The notes below the pieces were generated by a model, which was not told the origin of the DNA, made no database searches, and saw only the letters and a list, made by a program, of their open reading frames with translations. From Teichococcus aestuarii (lineage in GTDB: Bacteria > Pseudomonadota > Alphaproteobacteria > Acetobacterales > Acetobacteraceae): a stretch of 64,000 nucleotides of DNA. Shown here in pieces: positions 32,931 through 40,886 of the stretch. The stretch lies in assembly GCF_003116135.1 (NCBI RefSeq), contig NZ_PDOA01000008.1, forward strand, positions 62,001 through 126,000, given 5' to 3'. The stretch's first letter is position 1. Each line of letters opens with the position of its first letter. Both the position numbers and the translations under genes were made by a program.

Positions 32931-33000
32931 CATAATTTCCATTATGCGTCATAGACGGACGGCATGATGAAGCACCCCGGAGCGTCCTGCTCCGGGGTGC
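32931..33000. terminator. Convergent terminator plus AT-rich palindrome
   Basis: GCACCCCGGA (32972-32981) pairs TCCGGGGTGC (32991-33000) around a 9-nt loop, between the convergent CoA-transferase and hydrolase genes. Just before it, CATAAT-TTCC-ATTATG (32931-32946) is a second perfect inverted repeat in an AT-rich pocket of unknown role. Confidence 0.7.
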
Positions 33001-33007
33001 GGACGCA

Positions 33008-34012
33008 TCAGCCGGCGCTTGTCAGGTCCATCGGCTCCGGCACCCAGACATAGCCCTCGCCGGCCTTCGCCACATGGCCGAGCCCCGGCCAGGGGAAGTG
33101 GTAGGACAGCACCGCCTGCCGGTCCGTCGCCAGCCGGTCGAGCATGCGGCTGCGCGACTGGGCGGAGAGCTTCGGGTCGGTGTCGAAGGAGAATTCCCAC
33201 AGCGGCCGCTGCAGCAGCAGGATGTGGTGGTGCGCCAGGTCGCCCGTGTAGACCATGCTCTGGCCATCGCTCTCGATGGTGTAGCAGGTGTGGCCGACCG
33301 TATGGCCCGGCGTGGAGATGGCGGTGATGCCGGGCACCACCTCCGCCCCGTCCTTCACCATCACCATGCGGTCGCGATAGGCGGAGAGGTTCTTCTTCGC
33401 GCCATCGATGAAGCTGGTCATGAAGGCCGGGCCGCGCTTGTTGCTGTCATCCGTCCAGTAGCGCAGGTCGGCCTCGCTCAGCGCCACCTGCGCGTTGGGG
33501 AAGACGCGGTTGCCGGCGGCGTCCACCAGGCCCCAGCAATGGTCGCAGTGCGCGTGGCTGAGCACCACGAGGTCGATCTGCTCCGGCTGGATGCCGGCGG
33601 CGCGCATGTTGGCCAGCATCCGCCCCGTGGTGGGGCCGAACATCTTGCTGTCCGCCCCCATGCTCTCGCCCATGCCGGTGTCGAACAGGATGAGCTGGCG
33701 GCCGGTGTTCAGCACCAGCACGTTCTGCTCCAGCGTCGCGGCGTCGGGGGGCAGGAAGTTGCCGCGCAGCAGGCCCACGATCTCCTCCGGCGGCGAGGCC
33801 GGGAAGGCCGGCTCCGGCTTGCCGAGCGGCAGGCGCCCGTCGGAGATCACCGTGGCCTCGTAGCCGCCGAGGCGGAAGCGGTACCAGGCGGGCGGCACGT
33901 CGTTGCGGAACGGGGCGGCGGCCTCGGCGTGCCAGCTGGCGGCGGGCAGCAGCCCGGCACCGACGGCAAGGCCCGTGGCGGCGCGCAACAGGGTGCGGCG
34001 ATCCATCGTCAT
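33008..34012 (-). CDS. Exported metallo-beta-lactamase-fold hydrolase
   Basis: 334 residues from ATG 34010-34012. A Tat-like signal (MDRRTLLRAATGLAVGAG) predicts periplasmic location. The metal motif is HAHCDHCWG (HxHxDH with Cys before Asp), then TPGHTVGHT and TGDLAHHH. The N-terminal ATVISDGRLPL and the layout resemble the methyl-parathion hydrolase/lactonase branch. Substrate unknown. It stands alone on the minus strand. Confidence 0.9.
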   Translation of the reverse strand: MTMDRRTLLRAATGLAVGAGLLPAASWHAEAAAPFRNDVPPAWYRFRLGGYEATVISDGRLPLGKPEPAFPASPPEEIVGLLRGNFLPPDAATLEQNVLVLNTGRQLILFDTGMGESMGADSKMFGPTTGRMLANMRAAGIQPEQIDLVVLSHAHCDHCWGLVDAAGNRVFPNAQVALSEADLRYWTDDSNKRGPAFMTSFIDGAKKNLSAYRDRMVMVKDGAEVVPGITAISTPGHTVGHTCYTIESDGQSMVYTGDLAHHHILLLQRPLWEFSFDTDPKLSAQSRSRMLDRLATDRQAVLSYHFPWPGLGHVAKAGEGYVWVPEPMDLTSAG

Positions 34013-34184
34013 GGTCGTACTCCTCCGGTGTTGTTTTTGCTGAGGCATGTTTCTGAGGCAGCGGGGCCGCGCACGCCGCGGGCCCTTCGCCTGGCCCGGA
34101 GGAGCGAGGCGCGGGAGATCCCGGCGCCACATCAAGACCGTATCGAATCCGGCGCGGGCTGAACAGGGGGCGCCCTGCCCCTCT

Positions 34185-34205
34185 GGCAGGCCGGGCCGGC
34201 CTGCC
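34185..34205. repeat. 21-bp palindrome upstream of RidA gene
   Basis: GGCAGGCCGG-G-CCGGCCTGCC is perfectly symmetric around one base, 62 bp before the RidA ATG. It could be a hairpin of the divergent spacer or an operator. No regulator gene adjoins it. Confidence 0.5.
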
Positions 34206-34266
34206 GCACTATGCCACCCGCGCCGCGGGCACGCGCCGCGCGCCGAACCTCCAGGAGACCTGACGG

Positions 34267-34611
34267 ATGACCATCCAGCGCCACGGCCGCACTCCCATCA
34301 TGCACCGCTTCGTCGAGCACAACGGCGTGCTCTATGTCGGCGGGCTGGTGGCGGAGGACCGCAGCCAGGGCATGAAGAGCCAGACCGAGCAGGTGCTGGC
34401 GCGCTTCGGCAAGCTGCTGGACGAGGTGGGCAGCAATCGCGGCAAGGTGCTCGCCGCCACCATCTACATCACCGACATGGCGCTGAAGGACGAGATGAAC
34501 GCGGCCTGGACCGCCTTCTTCGGCGACGACCTGCCGACCCGCGCCACCATCGGTGTCGCCGATCTCGGGCCGAACACGCTGATCGAGGTGGTGTTCACCG
34601 CGGCCCGCTGA
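34267..34611 (+). CDS. RidA-family protein (enamine/imine deaminase)
   Basis: 114 residues. RidA fold marks: NGVLYVGGLVAED, GSNRGKVLAATIYITDM, and PTRATIGVADL, with the conserved Arg after PT. Family members hydrolyse reactive enamines from PLP enzymes or act in catabolic deamination. Cytoplasmic. The ribosome site is CAGGAGA. No obvious partner adjoins it. Confidence 0.92.
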   Translation: MTIQRHGRTPIMHRFVEHNGVLYVGGLVAEDRSQGMKSQTEQVLARFGKLLDEVGSNRGKVLAATIYITDMALKDEMNAAWTAFFGDDLPTRATIGVADLGPNTLIEVVFTAAR

Positions 34612-34673
34612 GCGGCAGCGCGAGGGGAGGAAGACGGAACTCCTCCCCCCGGCACTCCCGTCATCTGGGCCTG

Positions 34674-34994
34674 TCAGGAAGCCGGGCTGGTCCGGGATTC
34701 CAGCGCCAGCACCGTGTCCAGCAGGCCGGGGAAGCGCTCCGCCATCTCGTCGCGCAGCGCCACGACGCAGCGCGTGCCTTCCCGGCGGTGCCGCACCAGC
34801 CCCGCCTGCCGCAGCACCTTCATGTGATGCGAGAGGGTGGAGGGCGAGACGCCCGCCTCGAACGCGCCCCAGCCGCGCTCCCCTTCCGCCGCCAGGGCGG
34901 CCAGGATGCGCAGCCGCAGCGGGTCGCTCAGCGCGTGCAGCACCTCGGTCAGCGGCACCGCGCCGATCTCGGGATGCGGATAGGGGTCTTGCAT
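34674..34994 (-). CDS. ArsR-family transcriptional repressor
   Basis: 106 residues. Winged helix-turn-helix: LSDPLRLRILAALAAEGE, then VSPSTLSHHMKVLRQAGLV and the wing RREGTRCVVALR. No CxC or other metal motif of the ArsR/SmtB sensors is visible, so it may sense an organic or redox signal. It is divergent from the flavin reductase gene. A 31-bp inverted repeat lies between them. Confidence 0.92.
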   Translation of the reverse strand: MQDPYPHPEIGAVPLTEVLHALSDPLRLRILAALAAEGERGWGAFEAGVSPSTLSHHMKVLRQAGLVRHRREGTRCVVALRDEMAERFPGLLDTVLALESRTSPAS

Positions 34995-35012
34995 CCGGCT
35001 CGTCTCCTCCTA

Positions 35013-35043
35013 GTTGTTCGATATTCGACGATCATCGAACAAC
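35013..35043. promoter_or_regulatory. ArsR-type operator GTTGTTCGA-N13-TCGAACAAC
   Basis: Perfect 9-bp arms (35013-35021 and 35035-35043) surround a 13-bp AT-rich centre that holds further TTCGA/TCGAA half-sites. It lies 18 bp before the ArsR ATG and 45 bp before the reductase ATG, so one dimer could repress both. Confidence 0.85.
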
Positions 35044-35088
35044 GGGCACCCTCCCGGTTCCCGTCACGCCTGGACGAGATATAGCGCA

Positions 35089-36156
35089 ATGCCCACACTG
35101 TTCGACCCCATCCGCCTCGGCGCGATCGAGGCGCCCAACCGCATCATCATGGCCCCCCTCACCCGCTCCCGCGCCACGCCGGACCGGGTGCCGACGCCGA
35201 TGATGCGCGACTACTACGTGCAGCGCGCCTCCGCCGGGCTGATCCTGTCCGAGGCCACCTCGGTCACGCCGATGGGCGTGGGCTATGCCAACACCCCCGG
35301 CATCTGGTCCGAGGCGCAGGTCGAGGCCTGGAAGATGATCACCGACGCCGTGCACGCGGCCGGCGGGCGGATCATGCTGCAGCTCTGGCATGTCGGCCGC
35401 ATCTCCGACCCCATCTTCCTCGACGGCGCCCTGCCCGTGGCGCCGAGCGCCATCCAGCCGGCCGGCCATGTCAGCCTGGTGCGGCCGCAGCGCCCCTATG
35501 TGACGCCGCGCGCGCTGGAGACCGACGAGATCCCCGGCATCGTCGCCGCCTACCGCCGCGGCGCCGAGAACGCGCAGCGCGCCGGCTTCGACGGCGTCGA
35601 GATCCATGGCGCCAATGGCTACCTGCTCGACCAGTTCCTGCAGGATTCCACCAACCGCCGCACCGACGCGTATGGCGGCCCGGTCGAGAACCGCGCCCGG
35701 CTGATGCTGGAAGTGACGGACGCCGCCATCGGCGTCTGGGGCGCCGACCGGGTGGGCATGCACCTCGCCCCCCGCGCCGACAGCCACGACATGGGCGACA
35801 GCGACTGCCTCGCCACCTTCGGCTACGTGGCCCGCGAGCTGGGCCGCCGGAAGATCGCCTTCCTCTTTGCCCGCGAGCACGAGGCGCCGGACCGCATCGG
35901 CCCGCAGCTGCGCACGGCCTTCGGCGGTCCCTTCATCGCCAATGAGCGCTTCTCGCCCGAGCAGGCGGCGGCGGATTTGGCGGAGGGCCGCGCGGATGCC
36001 ATCAGCTTTGGCCTGAAGTTCATCGCCAACCCGGACCTGCCGGAGCGCCTGCGCCAGGGCGCGCCACTGAACGAGGTGAACCGCGACACCCTCTACGCTG
36101 GCGGCGCCGAGGGCTATGTGGACTACCCGGCGCTGGAGGCCGCCAAGGCGGCCTGA
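35089..36156 (+). CDS. Old yellow enzyme family alkene reductase
   Basis: 355 residues from ATG 35089. FMN-dependent reductase (NemA/OYE). Marks: IIMAPLTRSRATPDRVPTPM, QLWHVGRIS, and the substrate-binding HGANGYLLDQFLQDSTNRR with the His-x-x-Asn pair, followed by AYGGPVENRAR. The C-terminal ISFGLKFIANPDLPERL matches the family. It reduces activated alkenes, nitro compounds or quinones. Regulated by the divergent ArsR protein (inferred). Confidence 0.95.
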   Translation: MPTLFDPIRLGAIEAPNRIIMAPLTRSRATPDRVPTPMMRDYYVQRASAGLILSEATSVTPMGVGYANTPGIWSEAQVEAWKMITDAVHAAGGRIMLQLWHVGRISDPIFLDGALPVAPSAIQPAGHVSLVRPQRPYVTPRALETDEIPGIVAAYRRGAENAQRAGFDGVEIHGANGYLLDQFLQDSTNRRTDAYGGPVENRARLMLEVTDAAIGVWGADRVGMHLAPRADSHDMGDSDCLATFGYVARELGRRKIAFLFAREHEAPDRIGPQLRTAFGGPFIANERFSPEQAAADLAEGRADAISFGLKFIANPDLPERLRQGAPLNEVNRDTLYAGGAEGYVDYPALEAAKAA

Positions 36157-36242
36157 ACGGGGGGCGGGGCTGGCGGGACCGCGCCCGCCGCCCCATCTCC
36201 GGGCTGGAAGTCCCGGTGCCCCTTCATGCTAGGCTGGCCGCC

Positions 36243-36809
36243 ATGAACCTTGCCTACCGCAAGCCGATGAGCCTGTCGGAGTTCCTCGCCTGGGAGGAAG
36301 GGCAGGAGCTGCGCTTCGAGTTCGATGGCGCCCGGCCCATGGCCATGGTGGGCGGCACGCGGGCGCATGCCTTCATCCAGCGCAACCTCGCCATCTCGGT
36401 GGGCGGGCGGCTGCGCGGGAAGCCCTGCCAGTTCGCGGGGTCGGACCTGAAGGTGCTGGTGGCGGGCAGCATCCGCTACCCGGACGGGCTGGTGACCTGC
36501 ACCCCCGCTGCCAATGACAGCACCCTGGTGCGGGACCCGGTGGTGGTGTTCGAGGTACTGAGCAACAGCACCGCCGGCACGGATCGCATCACCAAGAACC
36601 ACGAATACGCCGCCACCCCCTCCATCCGCCGCTACGTGATGCTGGAGCAGGACCGCATCGCCGCGACCGTCTTCGCCCGCATGGGCGAGGACTGGGTGGG
36701 CCATGTGCTGCGCGCCGATGCGGTGCTGGAGATGCCCGAGATCGGCCTCTCCATCCCGCTCGCCGAGCTCTACGAGGGGCTCAGCTTCGGCGAGGCGGAG
36801 GAGGGGTAG
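36243..36809 (+). CDS. Uma2-family (DUF820) nuclease-fold protein
   Basis: 188 residues from ATG 36243. PD-(D/E)xK-like: MSLSEFLAWEE, RYPDGLVTC (Asp), VVVFEVLSNST (Glu), then DRITKNHEYAATPSIRRYVMLEQ, all typical of Uma2. The biological role of the family is unknown. The family is abundant in cyanobacteria and multicellular or high-GC bacteria. A single copy here stands between unrelated genes, 19 bp from the convergent aldolase gene, with no mobile-element trace. Confidence 0.9.
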   Translation: MNLAYRKPMSLSEFLAWEEGQELRFEFDGARPMAMVGGTRAHAFIQRNLAISVGGRLRGKPCQFAGSDLKVLVAGSIRYPDGLVTCTPAANDSTLVRDPVVVFEVLSNSTAGTDRITKNHEYAATPSIRRYVMLEQDRIAATVFARMGEDWVGHVLRADAVLEMPEIGLSIPLAELYEGLSFGEAEEG

Positions 36810-36828
36810 GCCCCCTCCCCGGCCCTGG

Positions 36829-37752
36829 TCAGCGGCCCCAGCGCAGCACCATCGGGTCCAGCGCCCGCGCCGTCTCCAGCAGCCCCTCGCGCACCTTGGG
36901 GTGCAGCGGCGCCACGGGGTGGCGCGGCGCGTCGCAGCCGATGATGCCGCCCGCCTGCATCAGCGCCTTGGCCGCCAGCAGCCCGGCCTGGCGGTTCTCA
37001 TAGTTGATCAGCGGCAGCCAGCGGGCATAGCCGGCCATCGCCGCCTCGCGCCGGCCGGCGCGGTAATCCTCCAGGATGGGCTTGATGCCGTCCGGGTAGC
37101 CGCCGCCGGTCATGCTGCCGGTGGCTCCCGCCTCCAGGTCGGGGAAGAGGGTGATCGCCTCCTCGCCATCCCACGGCCCCTCGATCGCGTCGCCGCCCAG
37201 CGCGATCAGCTCGCGCAGCTTGGTCGCGGCACCGGCGGTCTCGATCTTGAAGTAGGAAACCTGCTCGATCTCCCGCGCCATCTTCACCAGGAAGGGGGCG
37301 GAAAGCGGCGTGCCGGCCACCGGCGCGTCCTGGATCATGATGGGGATGCCGATGGCATCCGAGACAGCCTGGAAGAACGATTGCACCCCCGCCTCGCCGA
37401 CGCGGATGGTGGCGCCGTGATAGGGCGGCATGACCATCACCATCGCCGCGCCCTGCGCCTCGGCACGGCGGCTGCGCTCGGCACAGACGCGCGAGCTGAA
37501 ATGCGTGGTGGTGACGATTACCGGCACGCGGCCCGCCACATGCTTCAGGATCGCCGCCGTCAGCACCTCGCGCTCCTCGTCGGAGAGCACGAACTGCTCG
37601 GAGAAATTGGCCAGGATGCACAGGCCATCCGAGCCGGCATCGATCATGAAGTCCACGGCGCGGAGCTGGCCAGGCAGGTCGAGCGCGCCGCTCTCGTCGA
37701 AGATGGTCGGCACGACGGGGAACACGCCGCGGTAGCGGGGGGGGTTGGGCAT
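36829..37752 (-). CDS. DapA-family aldolase/dehydratase (2-keto-3-deoxy-pentonate type)
   Basis: 307 residues from ATG 37750-37752. TIM-barrel class I aldolase family with the Schiff-base Lys169 in VSYFKIET and the conserved VMPPYHGATI. Downstream of an aldonate dehydratase it most likely acts on 2-keto-3-deoxy-L-arabonate (dehydratase) or cleaves a KDG-type sugar acid. The N-terminal RYRGVFPVVPTIFDE also fits. A perfect 9-bp hairpin separates it from the dehydratase gene. Confidence 0.88.
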   Translation of the reverse strand: MPNPPRYRGVFPVVPTIFDESGALDLPGQLRAVDFMIDAGSDGLCILANFSEQFVLSDEEREVLTAAILKHVAGRVPVIVTTTHFSSRVCAERSRRAEAQGAAMVMVMPPYHGATIRVGEAGVQSFFQAVSDAIGIPIMIQDAPVAGTPLSAPFLVKMAREIEQVSYFKIETAGAATKLRELIALGGDAIEGPWDGEEAITLFPDLEAGATGSMTGGGYPDGIKPILEDYRAGRREAAMAGYARWLPLINYENRQAGLLAAKALMQAGGIIGCDAPRHPVAPLHPKVREGLLETARALDPMVLRWGR

Positions 37753-37780
37753 TTCTTTTACTCCCTCAAACAAAAGAAGG

Positions 37781-37802
37781 CCGGGGGAAGGAATTCCCCC
37801 GG
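37781..37802 (-). terminator. Hairpin between dehydratase and aldolase genes
   Basis: CCGGGGGAA (37781-37789) and TTCCCCCGG (37794-37802) enclose GGAA. On the minus strand it is followed by CTTCTTTTGTTT, so it could be a partial terminator tuning the downstream aldolase gene. Confidence 0.65.
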
Positions 37803-37820
37803 ACCCCCATCTTTTTTCTG

Positions 37821-39560
37821 TCAGTGATTGTCGCGGGGGACGGGGGAGCCGCTCTTGCCGACCAGGAAGTCGAAATCGGCGCCCTGATCGGCCTGCAACA
37901 CATGCTCCACATAAAGCCGGGTGTAGCCACGGTCCATCGGCGGCGCGGGCGGCGTCCAGGCGGCGCGGCGGGCGGCCAGCTCCGCCTCCTCCACATGCAG
38001 GTGCAGCGTGCCGGCCTTCACGTCCAGCGTGATGAGGTCGCCGTTGCGCACCAGAGCCAGCGGGCCGCCGGCGGCCGCCTCCGGCGCCACATGCAGCACC
38101 ACCGTGCCATAGGCGGTGCCGGACATGCGGGCATCGGAGATCCGCACCATGTCCCGCACGCCCTGCTTCAGCAGCTTCTGCGGCAGCGGCATGTTGCCCA
38201 CCTCGGCCATGCCGGGGTAGCCGCGCGGGCCGCAATTCTGCAGCACCATGATGCAGTCCGCGTCGATGTCGAGGCTGTCGTCGTCCACCGCGTGGTGCAG
38301 GTGCTCGATGCTCTCGAACACCACGGCGCGGCCGGTGTGCTGCATCAGGTGCGGCGAGGCGGCGGAAGGCTTGATCACCGCGCCATCGGGCGCGAGGTTG
38401 CCGCGCAGGATGGCGATGCCGGCATCGGGCTTGAACGGCGCCTCCGGCGTGGTGATGACGGCGCGGTTCCAGCACTGCGCGTCCTGCACGTTCTCCCAGA
38501 TGGTGCGGCCGTTCACCGTCAGCGCATCCTTGTGCAGCAGCCCCTGCTCGGCCAGGTCCCGCAGCACAACCGGCAGGCCGCCGGCATAGTAGAAATCCTC
38601 CATCAGGTACTCGCCGGAGGGCATCAAATTCACCTGGCAGTGGACGCCGCGGCCGAGCCGGTCGAAATCGTCCAGCGTCAGGTCGACGCCGATGCGGCGG
38701 GCGATGGCGATGAGATGCACCACCGCATTGGTCGAGCCGCCGATGGCGGCGAGCGTGCGGATGGCGTTCTCGAAGGCCGCGCGCGTCAGGATTTTCGTGG
38801 GGGTCAGGTCCTCGGCCACCATCTGCACGATGCGGCGCCCGGCCATGCGCGCCAGCTCGTTGCGGCGGGCATCGACGGCGGGGATGGCGGCGTTGGTCGG
38901 CAGGCCGATGCCCAGCGCCTCCACCATCGAGGCCATGGAGGAGGCGGTGCCCATGGTCATGCAGGAGCCGTGGCTGCGGTTCATCCCTGCCTCGGCCTCG
39001 TGGAACTCCTTCAGCGTGATCTCGCCGGCGCGGAGCTGCTCGCTCATCGAGATGATGTTGGTGCCGGAGCCGATCATCTTGCCCTGGTACACGCCGCGCA
39101 GCTGCGGCCCGCCGGAGACGCCGATGGCGGGCAGGTCGGCGCTGGCCGCGCCCATGAGCAGCGCGGGCGTCGTCTTGTCGCAGCCCATCAGCAGCACCAC
39201 GCCGTCCAGCGGATGGGCGCGGATGCCTTCCTCCACATCCATGGCGGCGAGGTTGCGGTAGAGCATGGCGGTGGGCCGCATCGTCACCTCGCCGAGCGAG
39301 GAGACGGGGAATTCCAGCGGGAAGCCGCCCGCCTCCAGCACCCCGTAGCGCACATGCTCGGCGATGGTGCGGAAATGGCTGTTGCAGGGGTTCAGCTCGG
39401 ACCAGGTGTTGCAGATGCCGATGACCGGGCGGCCCTCGAACTGGTCCTGCGGGATGCCGCGGTTCTTCAGGAAGGAGCGGTAGTAGAAGCCCATCTTGTC
39501 CTGCCGGCCGAACCAGGCCTGGCTGCGCAGCGTGCTTTTCTTGGTGTCGTCCCCGGCCAT
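37821..39560 (-). CDS. Aldonate dehydratase, IlvD/Edd family (arabinonate/xylonate type)
   Basis: 579 residues from ATG 39558-39560. [2Fe-2S] cluster ligands are visible: Cys in GICNTWSELNPC, Cys in MGCDKTTPA, and Cys in HGSCMTMGTA. The family catalyses dehydration of sugar acids (or dihydroxy acids). SGGPQLRGVYQGKMIGSG and the partner DapA-type gene point to L-arabinonate or a related aldonate instead of dihydroxyacid dehydratase. It starts 124 bp from the LysR-family gene on the same strand. Confidence 0.9.
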   Translation of the reverse strand: MAGDDTKKSTLRSQAWFGRQDKMGFYYRSFLKNRGIPQDQFEGRPVIGICNTWSELNPCNSHFRTIAEHVRYGVLEAGGFPLEFPVSSLGEVTMRPTAMLYRNLAAMDVEEGIRAHPLDGVVLLMGCDKTTPALLMGAASADLPAIGVSGGPQLRGVYQGKMIGSGTNIISMSEQLRAGEITLKEFHEAEAGMNRSHGSCMTMGTASSMASMVEALGIGLPTNAAIPAVDARRNELARMAGRRIVQMVAEDLTPTKILTRAAFENAIRTLAAIGGSTNAVVHLIAIARRIGVDLTLDDFDRLGRGVHCQVNLMPSGEYLMEDFYYAGGLPVVLRDLAEQGLLHKDALTVNGRTIWENVQDAQCWNRAVITTPEAPFKPDAGIAILRGNLAPDGAVIKPSAASPHLMQHTGRAVVFESIEHLHHAVDDDSLDIDADCIMVLQNCGPRGYPGMAEVGNMPLPQKLLKQGVRDMVRISDARMSGTAYGTVVLHVAPEAAAGGPLALVRNGDLITLDVKAGTLHLHVEEAELAARRAAWTPPAPPMDRGYTRLYVEHVLQADQGADFDFLVGKSGSPVPRDNH

Positions 39561-39684
39561 CGGCCCCGTCCCCTTCCCTGTGCGCCGGCGGCAGTGTCGG
39601 CGCCCCGGCCATCGCGCAGTGTAGGGCGGAGAGACATGCCGGGCCAATGACAAGAGCGGCCTCCGACATGCCATTTTCAATATC

Positions 39685-40662
39685 TCAGGCGGGAAACAGC
39701 ACCGTCTCCAGTAGCCCGAAAAACCCCTGCGCCGCAGGGGAGAGAGGCCGGTCCTTCAGCCGGATCAGCCCGAAGGGCGGCACGGCCAGATGCGGCTCCT
39801 CTGGCGGCGGCGGCAGGCGGCACACCCGGCCGGCGCCGTCGAACAGCGCGGCCACCGGCTCGCTCACCACGCACACCGCCTCGCCACGCCCGAGCACGGA
39901 GAGCGCCAGCAGGGCGGAGGCGGTGTTGAGCACCCGCCCCGGCAGGCTCAGCCCGTGGCGGGCCACCATGGTCTCCACCGCCTGCCGCAGCAGGCTGCCG
40001 GGCGGCTCCAGCACCCAGGGGTAGCCCAGCAGCGCCGCCAGGCCGGGCGGCGGGCCGGCCAGCAGCGGGTGCCCCTCCCCCACCAGGAAGCAGAGCGGCT
40101 CCTCCCCCACCTCGCGGTATTCCAGCCCGGCGGCGCTGGCGCCCTGCGGAATGCGCGCCAGCACGAAATCCAGCCGCCCGGCGCGCAGCCGCTCCACCAG
40201 CGGCGCGCTGGTCTCCACCTCCACCGAGATGCGCAGCGCCGGGCTGCGCTGCTGCGCCAGTTCCACGGCACGCGCGAGGCCGTCCACCGCCGGGCCGGTG
40301 ACGGCGCCGATGGCCACCGTGCCCCCCGCGCCGCTCCGCAGAGAATTGAGCTCCTCCCCCGCCTGTTCCAGCGCCACCAGCACGGTGCGGGCGCGGCGCA
40401 GCAGCACCTCGCCCTGGAGGTTGGGCTCCACCCCGCGCGGCCGGCGCTCGAACAGCGGCACGCCGGCGATCTGCTCGATCTCGGCCAGCAGCTTGGAGGC
40501 GGCGGGCTGCGTCAGCCCCAGGCTCTGCGCCGCGCGGTTCAGGTTGCGCAGGTCGTCCATCGCCGTCAGCAGCTGGAGATGCCGCAGCTTCAGCCGGCTG
40601 CGGGCGTACCAGTCGGGCGGCAGGCGGCGCGGGGCGGCGGGCGGGGGCGGGGTGCGGGGCAT
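39685..40662 (-). CDS. LysR-family regulator (GbpR-like)
   Basis: 325 residues from ATG 40660-40662; a GTG at 40690-40692 would add ten residues. HTH: NRAAQSLGLTQPAASKLLAE; wing: PLFERRPRGVEPNLQGEVLL. The short Pro-rich N-terminal tail and the domain pattern resemble GbpR-type regulators of sugar use. It lies upstream of the aldonate genes and divergent from a Bug protein, so it could regulate either. Effector unknown. Confidence 0.9.
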   Translation of the reverse strand: MPRTPPPPAAPRRLPPDWYARSRLKLRHLQLLTAMDDLRNLNRAAQSLGLTQPAASKLLAEIEQIAGVPLFERRPRGVEPNLQGEVLLRRARTVLVALEQAGEELNSLRSGAGGTVAIGAVTGPAVDGLARAVELAQQRSPALRISVEVETSAPLVERLRAGRLDFVLARIPQGASAAGLEYREVGEEPLCFLVGEGHPLLAGPPPGLAALLGYPWVLEPPGSLLRQAVETMVARHGLSLPGRVLNTASALLALSVLGRGEAVCVVSEPVAALFDGAGRVCRLPPPPEEPHLAVPPFGLIRLKDRPLSPAAQGFFGLLETVLFPA

Positions 40663-40790
40663 GGGCGCGATATACCAGAATGGATATGTCACCCGCCATT
40701 TATTGCGCTGGACCTTGATGCCCCCGCCCTTCTAGTCATGCCGCTCATGAATCGGCCCCGCACGGGCCGGCCTGCCGCCGGAATGGCGCG

Positions 40791-40819
40791 CGCGGGAGGA
40801 CCGGCATGGTCCTCCCGCG
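40791..40819 (+). promoter_or_regulatory. 12-bp hairpin in the leader of a Bug gene
   Basis: CGCGGGAGGACC (40791-40802) pairs GGTCCTCCCGCG (40808-40819) with a GGCAT loop, 68 bp before the Bug-protein ATG. It is very stable. No T-run follows. It may be an mRNA stabiliser, attenuator or remnant terminator. Confidence 0.6.
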
Positions 40820-40886
40820 GCGGATCCAGCGGCACCGGCCGGCCTGCCCGCCGCGCCGCCTCATGCCTCCAAGAAAGAACACCGGG

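Noticed and set aside
40670-40687. An ATATACC-GAA-TGGATAT palindrome at the LysR start
   Set aside because: Only CCA/TGG pair; the flanking ATA bases do not complement, so symmetry is not supported.
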